Below, in pieces: positions 15,307-23,143 of a stretch of DNA of 34,207 nt. Location: NCBI RefSeq assembly GCF_003172935.1, contig NZ_QGKS01000432.1:1-34207 (forward strand). Reading direction: 5' to 3'. Under the pieces are notes generated by a model. It made no database searches, was not told the DNA's origin, and saw nothing but the letters and a program-made list of their open reading frames with translations. The stretch comes from Micromonospora sicca. GTDB lineage: Bacteria > Actinomycetota > Actinomycetes > Mycobacteriales > Micromonosporaceae. The position numbers and the translations under genes are program-made. Each line of letters opens with the position of its first letter. Positions within the stretch are counted from its first letter, which is position 1.

Positions 15307-16341
15307 TCAGTTCGGGGCTGTGGCGACCGACTGGCGGCGGACCAGCGGGCAGGGCATGACGACCTGCCGGGCGGTACGCCGGCGGGCCCCCTTGGGCTGG
15401 TCGAGCAGGTCGACCATGGTCTCCACGGCCCAGGCGCCCATCTCGTAGTGCGGCAGCGCCACGGTGGTCAGCCCCGGGTACAGCCCTTCCGCGATGAGTT
15501 CTTGGTTGTCGAAGCCGATCACCGAGAGGTCGTCGGGGATCCGCAGGCCGAGTTCCGCCGCCGCCCGGTACGCGCCCATCGCCATCCGGTCGTTGAAGCA
15601 GAACAGGGCGGTCGGCCGCTCGGCCCGGCCGAGCAGCTCCCGCGCCGCCCGGTAACCGCCGGGGGTGTCGGACTGCTCGACGACGACCAGCTCCGGCCGG
15701 AACGGCACCCCCGCCGCCCGCAGCGCCTCCTGGTAGCCCAGCAGACGGCCGTGGGTGGCGGGGATGTCGTCGACGTTGGTGAGAAAGCCGATCCGACGGT
15801 GGCCGTGGGTGAGCAGCTCGCCGACCGCCACCTCGCCGCCGCCGCGCTCGTCCGGCACCACCGACGGGTACGCCCCGTCGGTGCTGCTCGCGTCGAGCAG
15901 CACCACCGGCATCGGGCGCAGCTCGTCCGGGACCCGCACCACCTGGTGGTACATGGTCGCGTAGAGCACGCCGTCCACCCGGTGCCGGGCGAGCGCCTGG
16001 ACCTCCCGCCGCTCGACCTCCGGGTCGCGCCCGGTGGTGAGCAGCATGAGCAGCCAGCCGCGGGCCGAGGCGGTCTCCTGCGCGCCGAGGATGATCCGCC
16101 CGGCGTGCGGGGTGGTGGCGATCTCGTCGCTGAGCAGCCCGAGGGTCTGCGAGCGCTGCAGCCGCAGCCCCCGGGCCAGCCCGTTCGCCGCGTAGCCGAG
16201 CTGGCGGGCCGCCGACTCGACGCGTTCGCGGGTCTCCGGGCTGACCCGGGTGCCGGACTTGTTGTTCAGCACGTGGGACACGGTGGTCACCGAAACGCCC
16301 GCCGCGGCGGCTACGTCGCGGATGCTCGCCTTCTGTCCCAT
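15307..16341 (-). CDS. LacI-family transcriptional regulator
   Basis: The 344 residues begin with a LacI DNA-binding domain: SIRDVAAAAGVSVTTVSHVLN (about 6-26) plus a hinge helix near GYAANGLARGLRLQRS. A periplasmic-binding-protein-like effector domain follows (about 65-330), with VIGFDNQELI and FCFNDRMAMGAYRA typical of sugar sensing. It is the fifth gene of the operon, so it is probably autoregulated. The likely target is the tandem operator at 20786-20816, the only matching site I find in the window. The effector is presumably the imported fructoside or a product. Confidence 0.95.
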   Translation of the reverse strand: MGQKASIRDVAAAAGVSVTTVSHVLNNKSGTRVSPETRERVESAARQLGYAANGLARGLRLQRSQTLGLLSDEIATTPHAGRIILGAQETASARGWLLMLLTTGRDPEVERREVQALARHRVDGVLYATMYHQVVRVPDELRPMPVVLLDASSTDGAYPSVVPDERGGGEVAVGELLTHGHRRIGFLTNVDDIPATHGRLLGYQEALRAAGVPFRPELVVVEQSDTPGGYRAARELLGRAERPTALFCFNDRMAMGAYRAAAELGLRIPDDLSVIGFDNQELIAEGLYPGLTTVALPHYEMGAWAVETMVDLLDQPKGARRRTARQVVMPCPLVRRQSVATAPN

Positions 16342-16413
16342 CAGCTCACCATCGCAGTGCTCGGGTGGGCCCCGCCGTCCGGAGTGGACGACCGGCCAAC
16401 GGTATCGGAGCGG

Positions 16414-17541
16414 TCACTCGTCCCACAGGCCGTGCTCGGGCCAGCGGCGCGGCAGGCGCTCGTCGACCGGCGGCAGGTCCAGCAGCGGCTTGTGCGGGTG
16501 GTGCTGGTACCAGTACGCCACCGACGAGAAGTCGTTGCCTTGGTCGTTGGCGTGCCCGTGCTCAATGGTCACCTTGATGCTCTTGCTGAAGCGCACCGGG
16601 TCCTCGATGTGGAACCGGTACATGCTCCACAGGCCGAAGTGCTCCTGGGGGCTGCTGGCCAGGCTGATGCCGTGGTACGGCCCGGCGTACGCCCCGCTGG
16701 GGAAGCCCCATGCGGCGTTGAAGTAGTCCTCGGTGCCGGTGCCGTGCAGCGACGGCGGCCACTGCTCGCCGTCGATGAAGATCATGTCGTCGCCCTCACC
16801 CGGCCAGCTGTACGGCTGGTTGGAGGCGTTGTGGTTGTCGATGCTGAGCACGCAGCCGACGTAGTGCCCGGCGCCGCCCTCGGCGTCCAGGATGACGTAG
16901 TTCTCCTCGCCGGTCAGGTTGGTGCCGGGCAGGTCCCACGGCGCCGGCTTCTCGCCCGGGGCGAGCCCGTTGGGCACCGGCGTGCACGGCTTCTCCTGCC
17001 GGTAGTACGCGTGGAAGCGGCCCACGTCGTCCGGCACCGCCTCGTCGGTCAGCTCGTAGTCGACGTAGTAGAAGAGGTTCTCGATCGGCTGGTCGCTCTC
17101 GTTGCGAATGACGATCTTTGCGTGGCTGCCGAACGGCATCGGGAAGTACGAGTTCATCGCGGCGGCGAACGGCCCCTTCGGACCCCGGCGCGGCCCGAAC
17201 ACCATGCTCAGCGGCAGCGACACGTAGTGCGTGCAGGTGGCGTGGCCGACGCCGAAGAAGTCGCCCAGCGGGCTGCGGACGCTCGGGTTCTCCTCGCCGT
17301 CCCAGTACATATCGATGACCAGCTTGCGGAGGTACATCGGGGAGTAGCAGCGGGTGGTCAGCCAGATGTGCTCGATCACGCCGGTGCCGGTGATGTCGGC
17401 CAGCACGGCGGTCTCGCCCGGGGGCACCACCTTGAAGTCGCGGTTGCCGCCGGTGCGGTCCCAGCTCGACTCGCGCTTGGAGCGGCCGGCCTTGACCCGG
17501 GAGAGGCCACCGAGGGGGCTGGTGGGTCGCCAGAACGACAT
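16414..17541 (-). CDS. GH172 (DUF2961) glycoside hydrolase, candidate difructose-dianhydride or alpha-furanosidase enzyme
   Basis: The 375-residue protein is a typical DUF2961 member, the family renamed GH172 after a difructose dianhydride I synthase/hydrolase was described in Bifidobacterium dentium. Motifs seen are GTGVIEHIWLT, NSYFPMPFGSHAKI, NLFYYVDYE, WPGEGDDMIFIDGEQWP and HGTGTEDYFNAAWG. Glu249 and Glu271 lie 22 residues apart, close to the spacing of the catalytic pair I recall for the founding enzyme (Glu270/Glu291). There is no signal peptide. AAAGGAAC precedes the ATG. GH172 also includes exo-alpha-D-arabinofuranosidases, but the neighbouring GH32-like enzyme and kinase favour a fructose substrate. 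Confidence 0.88.
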   Translation of the reverse strand: MSFWRPTSPLGGLSRVKAGRSKRESSWDRTGGNRDFKVVPPGETAVLADITGTGVIEHIWLTTRCYSPMYLRKLVIDMYWDGEENPSVRSPLGDFFGVGHATCTHYVSLPLSMVFGPRRGPKGPFAAAMNSYFPMPFGSHAKIVIRNESDQPIENLFYYVDYELTDEAVPDDVGRFHAYYRQEKPCTPVPNGLAPGEKPAPWDLPGTNLTGEENYVILDAEGGAGHYVGCVLSIDNHNASNQPYSWPGEGDDMIFIDGEQWPPSLHGTGTEDYFNAAWGFPSGAYAGPYHGISLASSPQEHFGLWSMYRFHIEDPVRFSKSIKVTIEHGHANDQGNDFSSVAYWYQHHPHKPLLDLPPVDERLPRRWPEHGLWDE

Positions 17542-17587
17542 GGTGTTCCTTTCGAGGGGTTGTGCGTCGGTGCAGGGGGAGCGGCGG

Positions 17588-18430
17588 TCAGCCCTTGACC
17601 GCGCCGAGGCTGAGCCCGGCGACGATCCGGCGTTGCAGCAGCAGCGTCAGGACGACCGCGGGTGCGGAGTAGAGGGTTGCGAGGGCCGTCATCGGACCCC
17701 AGTCGAGGCCGAACTGGCTCTGGAAGTTGGCGATCGCGATCGGGGTGGTCTGCGCCCGGACCGAGGTGATCAGGAGGGCGAAGAGGAACTCGTTCCAGGA
17801 GGCGAGGAAGGCGAAGATGGCGGTGACCGCGACCCCGCCGGAGACCACCGGCAGGATTACCCGCAGCAGCGCGGCGAACCGGCCGCAGCCGTCGACCAGG
17901 GCGGCCTCCTCGATCTCCCGGGGCACGCCCTCGAAGAAGCTGGTCAGCAGCCAGATCGACAGCGGCAGCGCCACCGTGGTCTGGGCCAGGGCCAGCCCGG
18001 TCGGGGTGTCGGTGAGGCCGACCGCGCCGAGGATCGTGACCAGCGGGATGCCGACCGCCACCGCCGGGGCCATCCGGACCAGCAGCGAGCCGGCCATCAG
18101 CGCCCGACCGGTCCGGTTGCGGTACCGGGTGATGCCCCAGGCCGCCGGGATTGCCAGCGCCATCGACAGCAGGGTGGCGATGACGGCCGTGCTGACGCTG
18201 TTGATGAACGAGGCGGTGACGCCCGGCCGGTTCACCGCGGCGAGGTAGTTGTCCAGGCTGAACCGCTGCGGCAGCACGGTCGGCGGCACCGCGATGGCGT
18301 CCACCGGCGGCTTGAAGGAGGTAAGCACCAGGTAGACGAAGGGGAACCCGTAGACCACCACGACCGCGACGGCGGCGGCCCAGAGCAGCCCGGTCTTCAC
18401 CCGCGCGGCGAGCAGGTGGGACGACATCAC
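17588..18430 (-). CDS. Carbohydrate ABC transporter permease (MalG type)
   Basis: The 280-residue protein has about six membrane segments and the EAA loop, REIEEAALVDGCGRFAALLRVILP (about 180-204), which docks the ATPase. FPFVYLVLTSFKPP after the first segment is typical of the CUT1 second permease. Its ATG overlaps the previous stop by 4 bases (ATGA), indicating translational coupling with the partner permease. No ATPase gene is present, so a shared MsiK-like ATPase elsewhere in the genome is expected, as is usual in actinomycetes. Confidence 0.95.
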   Translation of the reverse strand: MMSSHLLAARVKTGLLWAAAVAVVVVYGFPFVYLVLTSFKPPVDAIAVPPTVLPQRFSLDNYLAAVNRPGVTASFINSVSTAVIATLLSMALAIPAAWGITRYRNRTGRALMAGSLLVRMAPAVAVGIPLVTILGAVGLTDTPTGLALAQTTVALPLSIWLLTSFFEGVPREIEEAALVDGCGRFAALLRVILPVVSGGVAVTAIFAFLASWNEFLFALLITSVRAQTTPIAIANFQSQFGLDWGPMTALATLYSAPAVVLTLLLQRRIVAGLSLGAVKG

Positions 18431-19389
18431 GACTCCTTGCCGGGCCGCCAGATGGTCAGCACCGCGACCATCGCGACCATCATCATGACGATCATGAACA
18501 GCGTGCTGGTGGCGGCGGCCGTGCCGGGGTCGTTGTAGCTGACCATCGTCTTGTAGATGGTCAGGCTCAACGTCTCCGAGGCGGACTGCGGGCCACCGTC
18601 GGTCTGGATGAGGATCACGTCGAACGCCCGGGCGGCGTCCACGCCCCGGATGATCAGCGCCACCGCGATCACCGGTCGCAGCAGCGGCAGGGTCACGCTG
18701 ACCAGCAGCCGCAGTCCGCGGGCGCCGTCGAGACGGGCCGCCTCGTACAGGTCCGGCGGGATGGCCTGGAGGCCGGCGTAGAGCACCAGGGTCATGAACG
18801 ACGTGGTGAGCCAGACGTCGGGCAGCGCCACCGAGAAGAGCACCAGATCGGGGTCGCTGAGCCAGGAGACGTCACCCGCGTTGTCCAGGATCCCGACCCG
18901 GGTGAGCAGCTCGTTGACGATGCCGACGTTGTCGATCATCAGGAACCGCCAGAGCAGGCCGGCGACCACCGGGGCGATCATCAGTGGGTAGAGGAAGAGC
19001 GTCTGCAGGATCCGGGAGCGCGGCCCGAGCCGGTGGAACAGCAGCGCCACCGCCAGGCCCAGCAGCAGCTCGGCCGTGACCACGATGACGGTGTACGCCA
19101 GGGTCCGGCCGGCGGCCGCCCGGATGCCCGGGTCGGTCAGGGCGGTGACGTAGTTGTCCAGCCCGACGAAACTGCGCCCGTTGCCCAGCTCGGAGCCGGT
19201 GTAGAGGCTGTCCAGGGCGAGCTTCACCAGCGGCCAGCCGACCAGCGCGAGCAGCACCACCGCGGCCGGCGCGGCGAGCAGGGTGGCGTACCCGGCGTCC
19301 GACAGCCCGCGGCGGGTGCGCCGCCCACCGGCCTCGGCCGGCGTACGAGGGGCGGTCCCCGGCGGTGCTGCCTGCGCTGTCGAACTCAT
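18427..19389 (-). CDS. Carbohydrate ABC transporter permease (MalF type)
   Basis: I chose the ATG at 19389, in ATGA overlap with the binding-protein stop; it gives 320 residues. A cytoplasmic N-terminal tail (about 1-32) precedes six membrane segments. The EAA loop is PPDLYEAARLDGARGLRLLVSVTLPLL (about 220-246). GLDNYVTALTDPG in the first external loop is typical of CUT1 first permeases. It should pair with the MalG-type protein encoded next to import a mono- to trisaccharide. Confidence 0.95.
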   Translation of the reverse strand: MSSTAQAAPPGTAPRTPAEAGGRRTRRGLSDAGYATLLAAPAAVVLLALVGWPLVKLALDSLYTGSELGNGRSFVGLDNYVTALTDPGIRAAAGRTLAYTVIVVTAELLLGLAVALLFHRLGPRSRILQTLFLYPLMIAPVVAGLLWRFLMIDNVGIVNELLTRVGILDNAGDVSWLSDPDLVLFSVALPDVWLTTSFMTLVLYAGLQAIPPDLYEAARLDGARGLRLLVSVTLPLLRPVIAVALIIRGVDAARAFDVILIQTDGGPQSASETLSLTIYKTMVSYNDPGTAAATSTLFMIVMMMVAMVAVLTIWRPGKES

Positions 19390-20708
19390 TTGATGATGCC
19401 CTCGATCTGGGTACGTGCCGCCTTGAGCAGCGCGGCGTAGTCCGCGCCCGGCGTCAGCGCCTTCTGGATGGTGGGGACCAGGACGCTGTCGACGATCCGC
19501 TGCCAGTGCGGGGTGGCAGGGCGGGCCCGGGTGGCGCTGGCGTTGAGCGTGGCCAGCAGCGGGCCGAACGACTCGTAGCCGGGCTTGTCGGCGTACTGCT
19601 GGTAGGCGGACTTGCGGGCGGCGAGGCCGAGGGTGGTGTCGATGCTCAGCGCGTTGTGGTCGTAGGCGGCCTTGATGAACTGCTGGGCCAGGTCGGCCTT
19701 GGCGCCGCCCTTCGGGGCCGAGAGGTACCACGGGCCGGGGATGCCGGCGACGCCGGCGGTGCCGCCGACCATCGGCGCCGCGCCGACCTTGCCGGCGACC
19801 TTCGCGTCCTTCGGGATCTGCCGGTACGCGTGCGCCCAGAACCGGGTCATCGCGGTCTGGCCCTGGTTGAACAGGTTCTGCGCGGCGTTCCAGTCGGTCT
19901 GCGCGGCGCCCGTGGGGGCGACCTTGTGCTTGTTGTTCAGGTCGGCGTAGAAGGCCAGCGCGGCGACGTGCTGGGCGTTGTCGACGATGACGTTGCCGCT
20001 GTCGTCGAGGACCACGCCGGGGGAGCCAGCCTGGAGCACGTGGGCCAGCCACTCGGTCTCCACCGCGCCCTTGACGTCGGTGCCGTAGAGCTTCTGGTCC
20101 GGGCGGGTGAAGAAGGTGGCGATGTCGGTGAATTGCTGCCAGGTGGTGGGCGGGGCGAGCGGGTAGCCGTACTTCTTCTGAAAGGCCGCCTTCTCCTTCG
20201 GGTCCTCGAACAGGTCCTTGCGGTAGAAGAGGATCTCGCTGTTGGTCCACACCGGCATGCCGATGAAGTGCCCGTCGGCCTGCGCCTCCTGGATCAGCGC
20301 CGGGAAGAGGTCGGTCTTGACCGCGTCGGTGAACAGGCCGTCCAGCGCGGCGAGCTTGTTCGCGAAGAGCGGGATCCAGACCGCGTCGACCGCGCAGACG
20401 TCGAAGGAGGGCTTGCCGCTGGCCAGTTCGCTGGTCAGCCGGTTGAACAGCCCTTCGTAGGGGAGTTCGACCAGGGTGACGGCGCTGCCGGTGTCCTGCT
20501 TGAACTTGTCGACCACCGGCTGCAACTCGATTTTGCCGCCGCCCTCACAGGCGACGGTGAGGGACTTGTCGCCGGCGGAGCCGCTGCCGCCACCGGCGCC
20601 GCAGGCCGAGGTGCCCAGCAGGGCGGCCGCGCCGGCTCCGGCGGTCAGGCCGAGGAAGCCACGGCGGTTCCACCCGCCGGTTGTGGTCCGCATACCGCGA
20701 ATAGCCAT
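19386..20708 (-). CDS. Extracellular sugar-binding lipoprotein of an ABC transporter
   Basis: The 440-residue protein is a family-1 solute-binding protein. The N-terminus has a twin-arginine-like NRRGFLGL motif (about 14-21) and a lipobox ending at Cys36 (LLGTSAC), so it is probably exported and lipid-anchored. PYEGLFNRLTSELASGKPSFDV and SEILFYRKDLFEDP are typical of sugar binders. CGGAG lies 7 bases before the ATG. It is the first gene of the operon, directly downstream of the promoter and operator. Its affinity decides the substrate of the whole system and cannot be read from sequence alone. Confidence 0.95.
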   Translation of the reverse strand: MAIRGMRTTTGGWNRRGFLGLTAGAGAAALLGTSACGAGGGSGSAGDKSLTVACEGGGKIELQPVVDKFKQDTGSAVTLVELPYEGLFNRLTSELASGKPSFDVCAVDAVWIPLFANKLAALDGLFTDAVKTDLFPALIQEAQADGHFIGMPVWTNSEILFYRKDLFEDPKEKAAFQKKYGYPLAPPTTWQQFTDIATFFTRPDQKLYGTDVKGAVETEWLAHVLQAGSPGVVLDDSGNVIVDNAQHVAALAFYADLNNKHKVAPTGAAQTDWNAAQNLFNQGQTAMTRFWAHAYRQIPKDAKVAGKVGAAPMVGGTAGVAGIPGPWYLSAPKGGAKADLAQQFIKAAYDHNALSIDTTLGLAARKSAYQQYADKPGYESFGPLLATLNASATRARPATPHWQRIVDSVLVPTIQKALTPGADYAALLKAARTQIEGIIK

Positions 20709-20785
20709 GGTCTGCTCCGTTCAGGGGTTCGCCGGGCGCGTTGGGGGTGCGCGCCGGAGCGCGTGATGGGAGACGGATGGGGCGG

Positions 20786-20816
20786 TGCCAAAACCTTTTG
20801 GCAAAAGCTTTTGGCA
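20786..20816 (-). promoter_or_regulatory. Tandem LacI-type operators of the fructoside operon
   Basis: Two overlapping palindromes share half-sites. TGCCAAAA-CC-TTTTGGCA (20786-20803) has perfect 8-base arms. TGGCAAAAGCTTTTGGCA (20799-20816) has one arm mismatch. Their centres are 13 bp apart. They lie directly downstream of the -10 box, over the transcription start, which fits repression by the LacI protein encoded in the operon. I see no other copy upstream of the internal genes. Confidence 0.82.
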
Positions 20817-20817
20817 G

Positions 20818-20846
20818 AGCGTAAGAGCGCCCTTCGTAGCGGTCAA
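20818..20846 (-). promoter_or_regulatory. Promoter of the seven-gene fructoside operon
   Basis: On the minus strand TTGACC (20846-20841) and TACGCT (20823-20818) are 17 bases apart, and the tandem operators start 2 bases further on. The leader to the first ATG is about 105 bases. No other promoter of comparable quality is seen inside the operon. Confidence 0.78.
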
Positions 20847-20879
20847 GTGTCGAATCTGTTACATCCCCGTACCCGCCGG

Positions 20880-21488
20880 CCCCCGGGCGGCGGCGGCCGC
20901 CGCGCTCACCTTCCGGGCCAGCGCCGGCGCCAGCGCCCACTACACCGTGAACGTCGACGCGGCCGGGCTGGTCAAGCTGTGGCGGCCGGGCCGGGACGTC
21001 GCCGTGTACCCGACGCCGATCGTGCGCGGCCGGACCTACCACCTGAAGGTGGTGGCCAGCGGGGCGAGCATCCGGGTGTGGTTGGACCACGGGGCCAGTC
21101 CGGTGATCAACACGGTGGACGGCAGCTACGCGGCGGCCTGTTCGGGGTGAACGTCTTCGCCGGAGCGGCGGTGGTGCAGAACGTCCGGCGCGACGCGGCC
21201 GGGTTCCGCACCAACCTGGACCAGCGCTGGAACCCGGTCGCCGGGGAGTGGACGGTGACCGCCGGCGGGTTGCGCGGGCGGCGGATGGACAACGGCTTCC
21301 GGCTGTCCGATCGTGCCCGGCCGGACGTACTCCCTGAAGGTGGTGGCCGCAGGTTCACGCATCAGGTCTTCCTGGACGGGGACACCACCCCGGTGATCGA
21401 CGTCTGCGACGGCACGTACGCCGGTGGCCGGTTCGGGGTGAACGTCTTCGACGCGGTGGGGGAAGCTCAGGACTTGACGCTGAGCTGA
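20880..21488 (+). pseudogene. Remnant of the C-terminal module of a secreted fructanase-like protein
   Basis: Two tandem copies of one domain can be read only by changing frame. Copy 1 gives ALTFRASAGASAHYTVNVDA, LVKLWRPGRDVAVYPTPIV and RGRTYHLKVVASG, then loses one base near 21131-21136 and continues in another frame as LFGVNVFAGAAVVQNV. Copy 2 starts at FRTNLDQRWNPVAGEWTV, has a deletion near 21305, reads PGRTYSLKVVAAGSRI in a third frame, shifts again near 21361 and ends FGVNVFDAVG. As I recall, this laminin-G-like repeat follows the GH32 domain in secreted streptomycete levanases/inulinases. The catalytic part is gone. The 3' end overlaps the GT2 gene by 22 bases. Confidence 0.8.
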
Positions 21489-23143
21489 GCCACCTGCACC
21501 GGGCCCGGCTCAGCGTGGTTCCCCGGCGCGGCCACGGTCGTCGTCGGGGAACCGGCCGGCCGGGTCGCCGGCCCGACCGTACGGACCGGCGTCGGCGCGG
21601 CCGGCCCGCTGCGGCGCAGGCGGCGGGCCAGCCGGCTGACCAGCTGCCCGGCGGTCACCGGGACCACGGAGAGGACGAGCTGCCCGCTGCGCGGGTCCAC
21701 GGTGGCGGCGACGCCGTACAGGCGCAGGCCGTGCCGGAGCAGGCGGGGACGGCCGGTGGCCAGCCGCGGCGCGCGGACCGGGGCGCTGCCCCGGCCGTGT
21801 GTGCCGGTCAGCTCGGCGCGGACCGGGTGCCGCTGGCCGGTCGCCGCGCTGGCGGCCAGCAGCCGGTCCACCGGGAAGTCGGTGCGGACGGTCCGGCCGG
21901 TGGGGTCGGTGGCGTCCAGCAGGGTGGTGCCGGGGAGCTGCCCGGCGACCAGCCGGACCGGCCCGGCCTCGGCCGCGAACCGGGGGTACGGGCTGCGGGT
22001 GGTCACCGCGAGGGTGAGCCCGCCCTGCCAGGTCACCTCGACCGTGTCGAGCTTGGCCAGCCAGTCGGCCCGGACGTCGGTGACGTCGGCCCAGCCGCCG
22101 GTCCAGGCGCCCGGGTAGCCGGCGTGCCACCGGCCGTTCTCGACCACGGTCGGGGGGACGCCGCGTTCGGCGTCCTGGTCGATGACGGCGAGCAGGTCGT
22201 CCACGCCGCCCGCGGTCACCGCGCCGAGCCGCAGCCGGGCCTCGATGTCGAGCCGGTCCCGCAGGTCGTCGGTGACGTACCGGTCGACCAGCCGGCGGAC
22301 CACCGCGTGCACCTGTTCCTGGTCGGCCCGGTCCAGCCGGCGGAAGTCGTCGCCCACCAGGTTGGCCAGTTCCAGCCCGACGTGGCGGCGCAGCACCGCG
22401 TCGCGCCGGGGGCCGGCCGGGATGAGCGCGGCGACGAACGCGAAGAGCCGTTCGACGCTGACCAGCCGGGCCGACACCCGGCTGTGGTAGGTGATGTTGC
22501 GGGCGTTGAGCCGGCGTACCGCGTGGTAGTAGTCGTAGTCGGCGAGCACCGAGATGCGCCGGGCCCGGTAGCAGGCTTCGAGGGTGAACGGCTGGTCGCT
22601 GAGGACCGGCATGTCCTCGGGGAAGCGCAACCCGTGCCGGTCGACCAGCTCCCGCCGGAACAGCTTCGTGTTCGCCAGGGCCCAGGGCAGCGCCGAGTCG
22701 AACAGGTCCACGTCGACCGCGTTCCCGGCGGCGAAGACGTCGGAGAAGACGTGCCGGCCGTTGACCCCGACCACCCTGCCCAGCACCACGTCCGAGCCGT
22801 GCCGATCGGCCGCGGCGACCAGCCGTTCCAGCGCCTCCGGCCCGAGGTGGTCGTCGGAGCCGAGGAAGAAGACGTACCGGCCGGTGGCCAGTTCCAGTCC
22901 CCGGTTGCAGGGGGCGGCCGGGCCGCCGGAGTTGGGCTGGTGCAGCACCTTGACCGTGCCGGGGTGCCGGGCGGCGAGCCGGTCCAGCAGCCGACCGCCC
23001 CCGTCGGCGGAGCCGTCGTCCACCGCCACGATCTCCATCCGCTCGTGACCGATGGTCTGCTCCAGCAGCGAGGAGAGGCATTTCCGCAGGTACGGCATGG
23101 TGTTGTAGACGGGGACGACGACGCTGACGTCGGGCGCGGTCAT
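21467..23143 (-). CDS. Family 2 glycosyltransferase with long C-terminal extension
   Basis: The ATG at 23143 gives 558 residues. The first 230 form a GT-A domain: SVVVPVYNTMPYLRKCLSSLL, VDDGSADGG (Asp42, Asp43), NSGGPAAPCNRGLE and FFLGSDD (Asp97-Asp98, the metal-binding DxD equivalent). A helical part (to about 350) and a beta-rich C-terminal part of unknown role (about 365-520) follow, ending in a Pro/Thr-rich tail. No membrane segment is seen. The start overlaps the GT4 stop (ATGA), so both enzymes likely build one glycan, perhaps a cell-surface polymer. Confidence 0.9.
   Translation of the reverse strand: MTAPDVSVVVPVYNTMPYLRKCLSSLLEQTIGHERMEIVAVDDGSADGGGRLLDRLAARHPGTVKVLHQPNSGGPAAPCNRGLELATGRYVFFLGSDDHLGPEALERLVAAADRHGSDVVLGRVVGVNGRHVFSDVFAAGNAVDVDLFDSALPWALANTKLFRRELVDRHGLRFPEDMPVLSDQPFTLEACYRARRISVLADYDYYHAVRRLNARNITYHSRVSARLVSVERLFAFVAALIPAGPRRDAVLRRHVGLELANLVGDDFRRLDRADQEQVHAVVRRLVDRYVTDDLRDRLDIEARLRLGAVTAGGVDDLLAVIDQDAERGVPPTVVENGRWHAGYPGAWTGGWADVTDVRADWLAKLDTVEVTWQGGLTLAVTTRSPYPRFAAEAGPVRLVAGQLPGTTLLDATDPTGRTVRTDFPVDRLLAASAATGQRHPVRAELTGTHGRGSAPVRAPRLATGRPRLLRHGLRLYGVAATVDPRSGQLVLSVVPVTAGQLVSRLARRLRRSGPAAPTPVRTVGPATRPAGSPTTTVAAPGNHAEPGPVQVAQLSVKS

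Noticed and set aside
19365..21488. A 707-codon plus-strand open frame over the sugar-binding protein gene
   Set aside because: It is antisense to a clear binding-protein gene; only its 3' part contains meaningful residues, which belong to the fructanase remnant.
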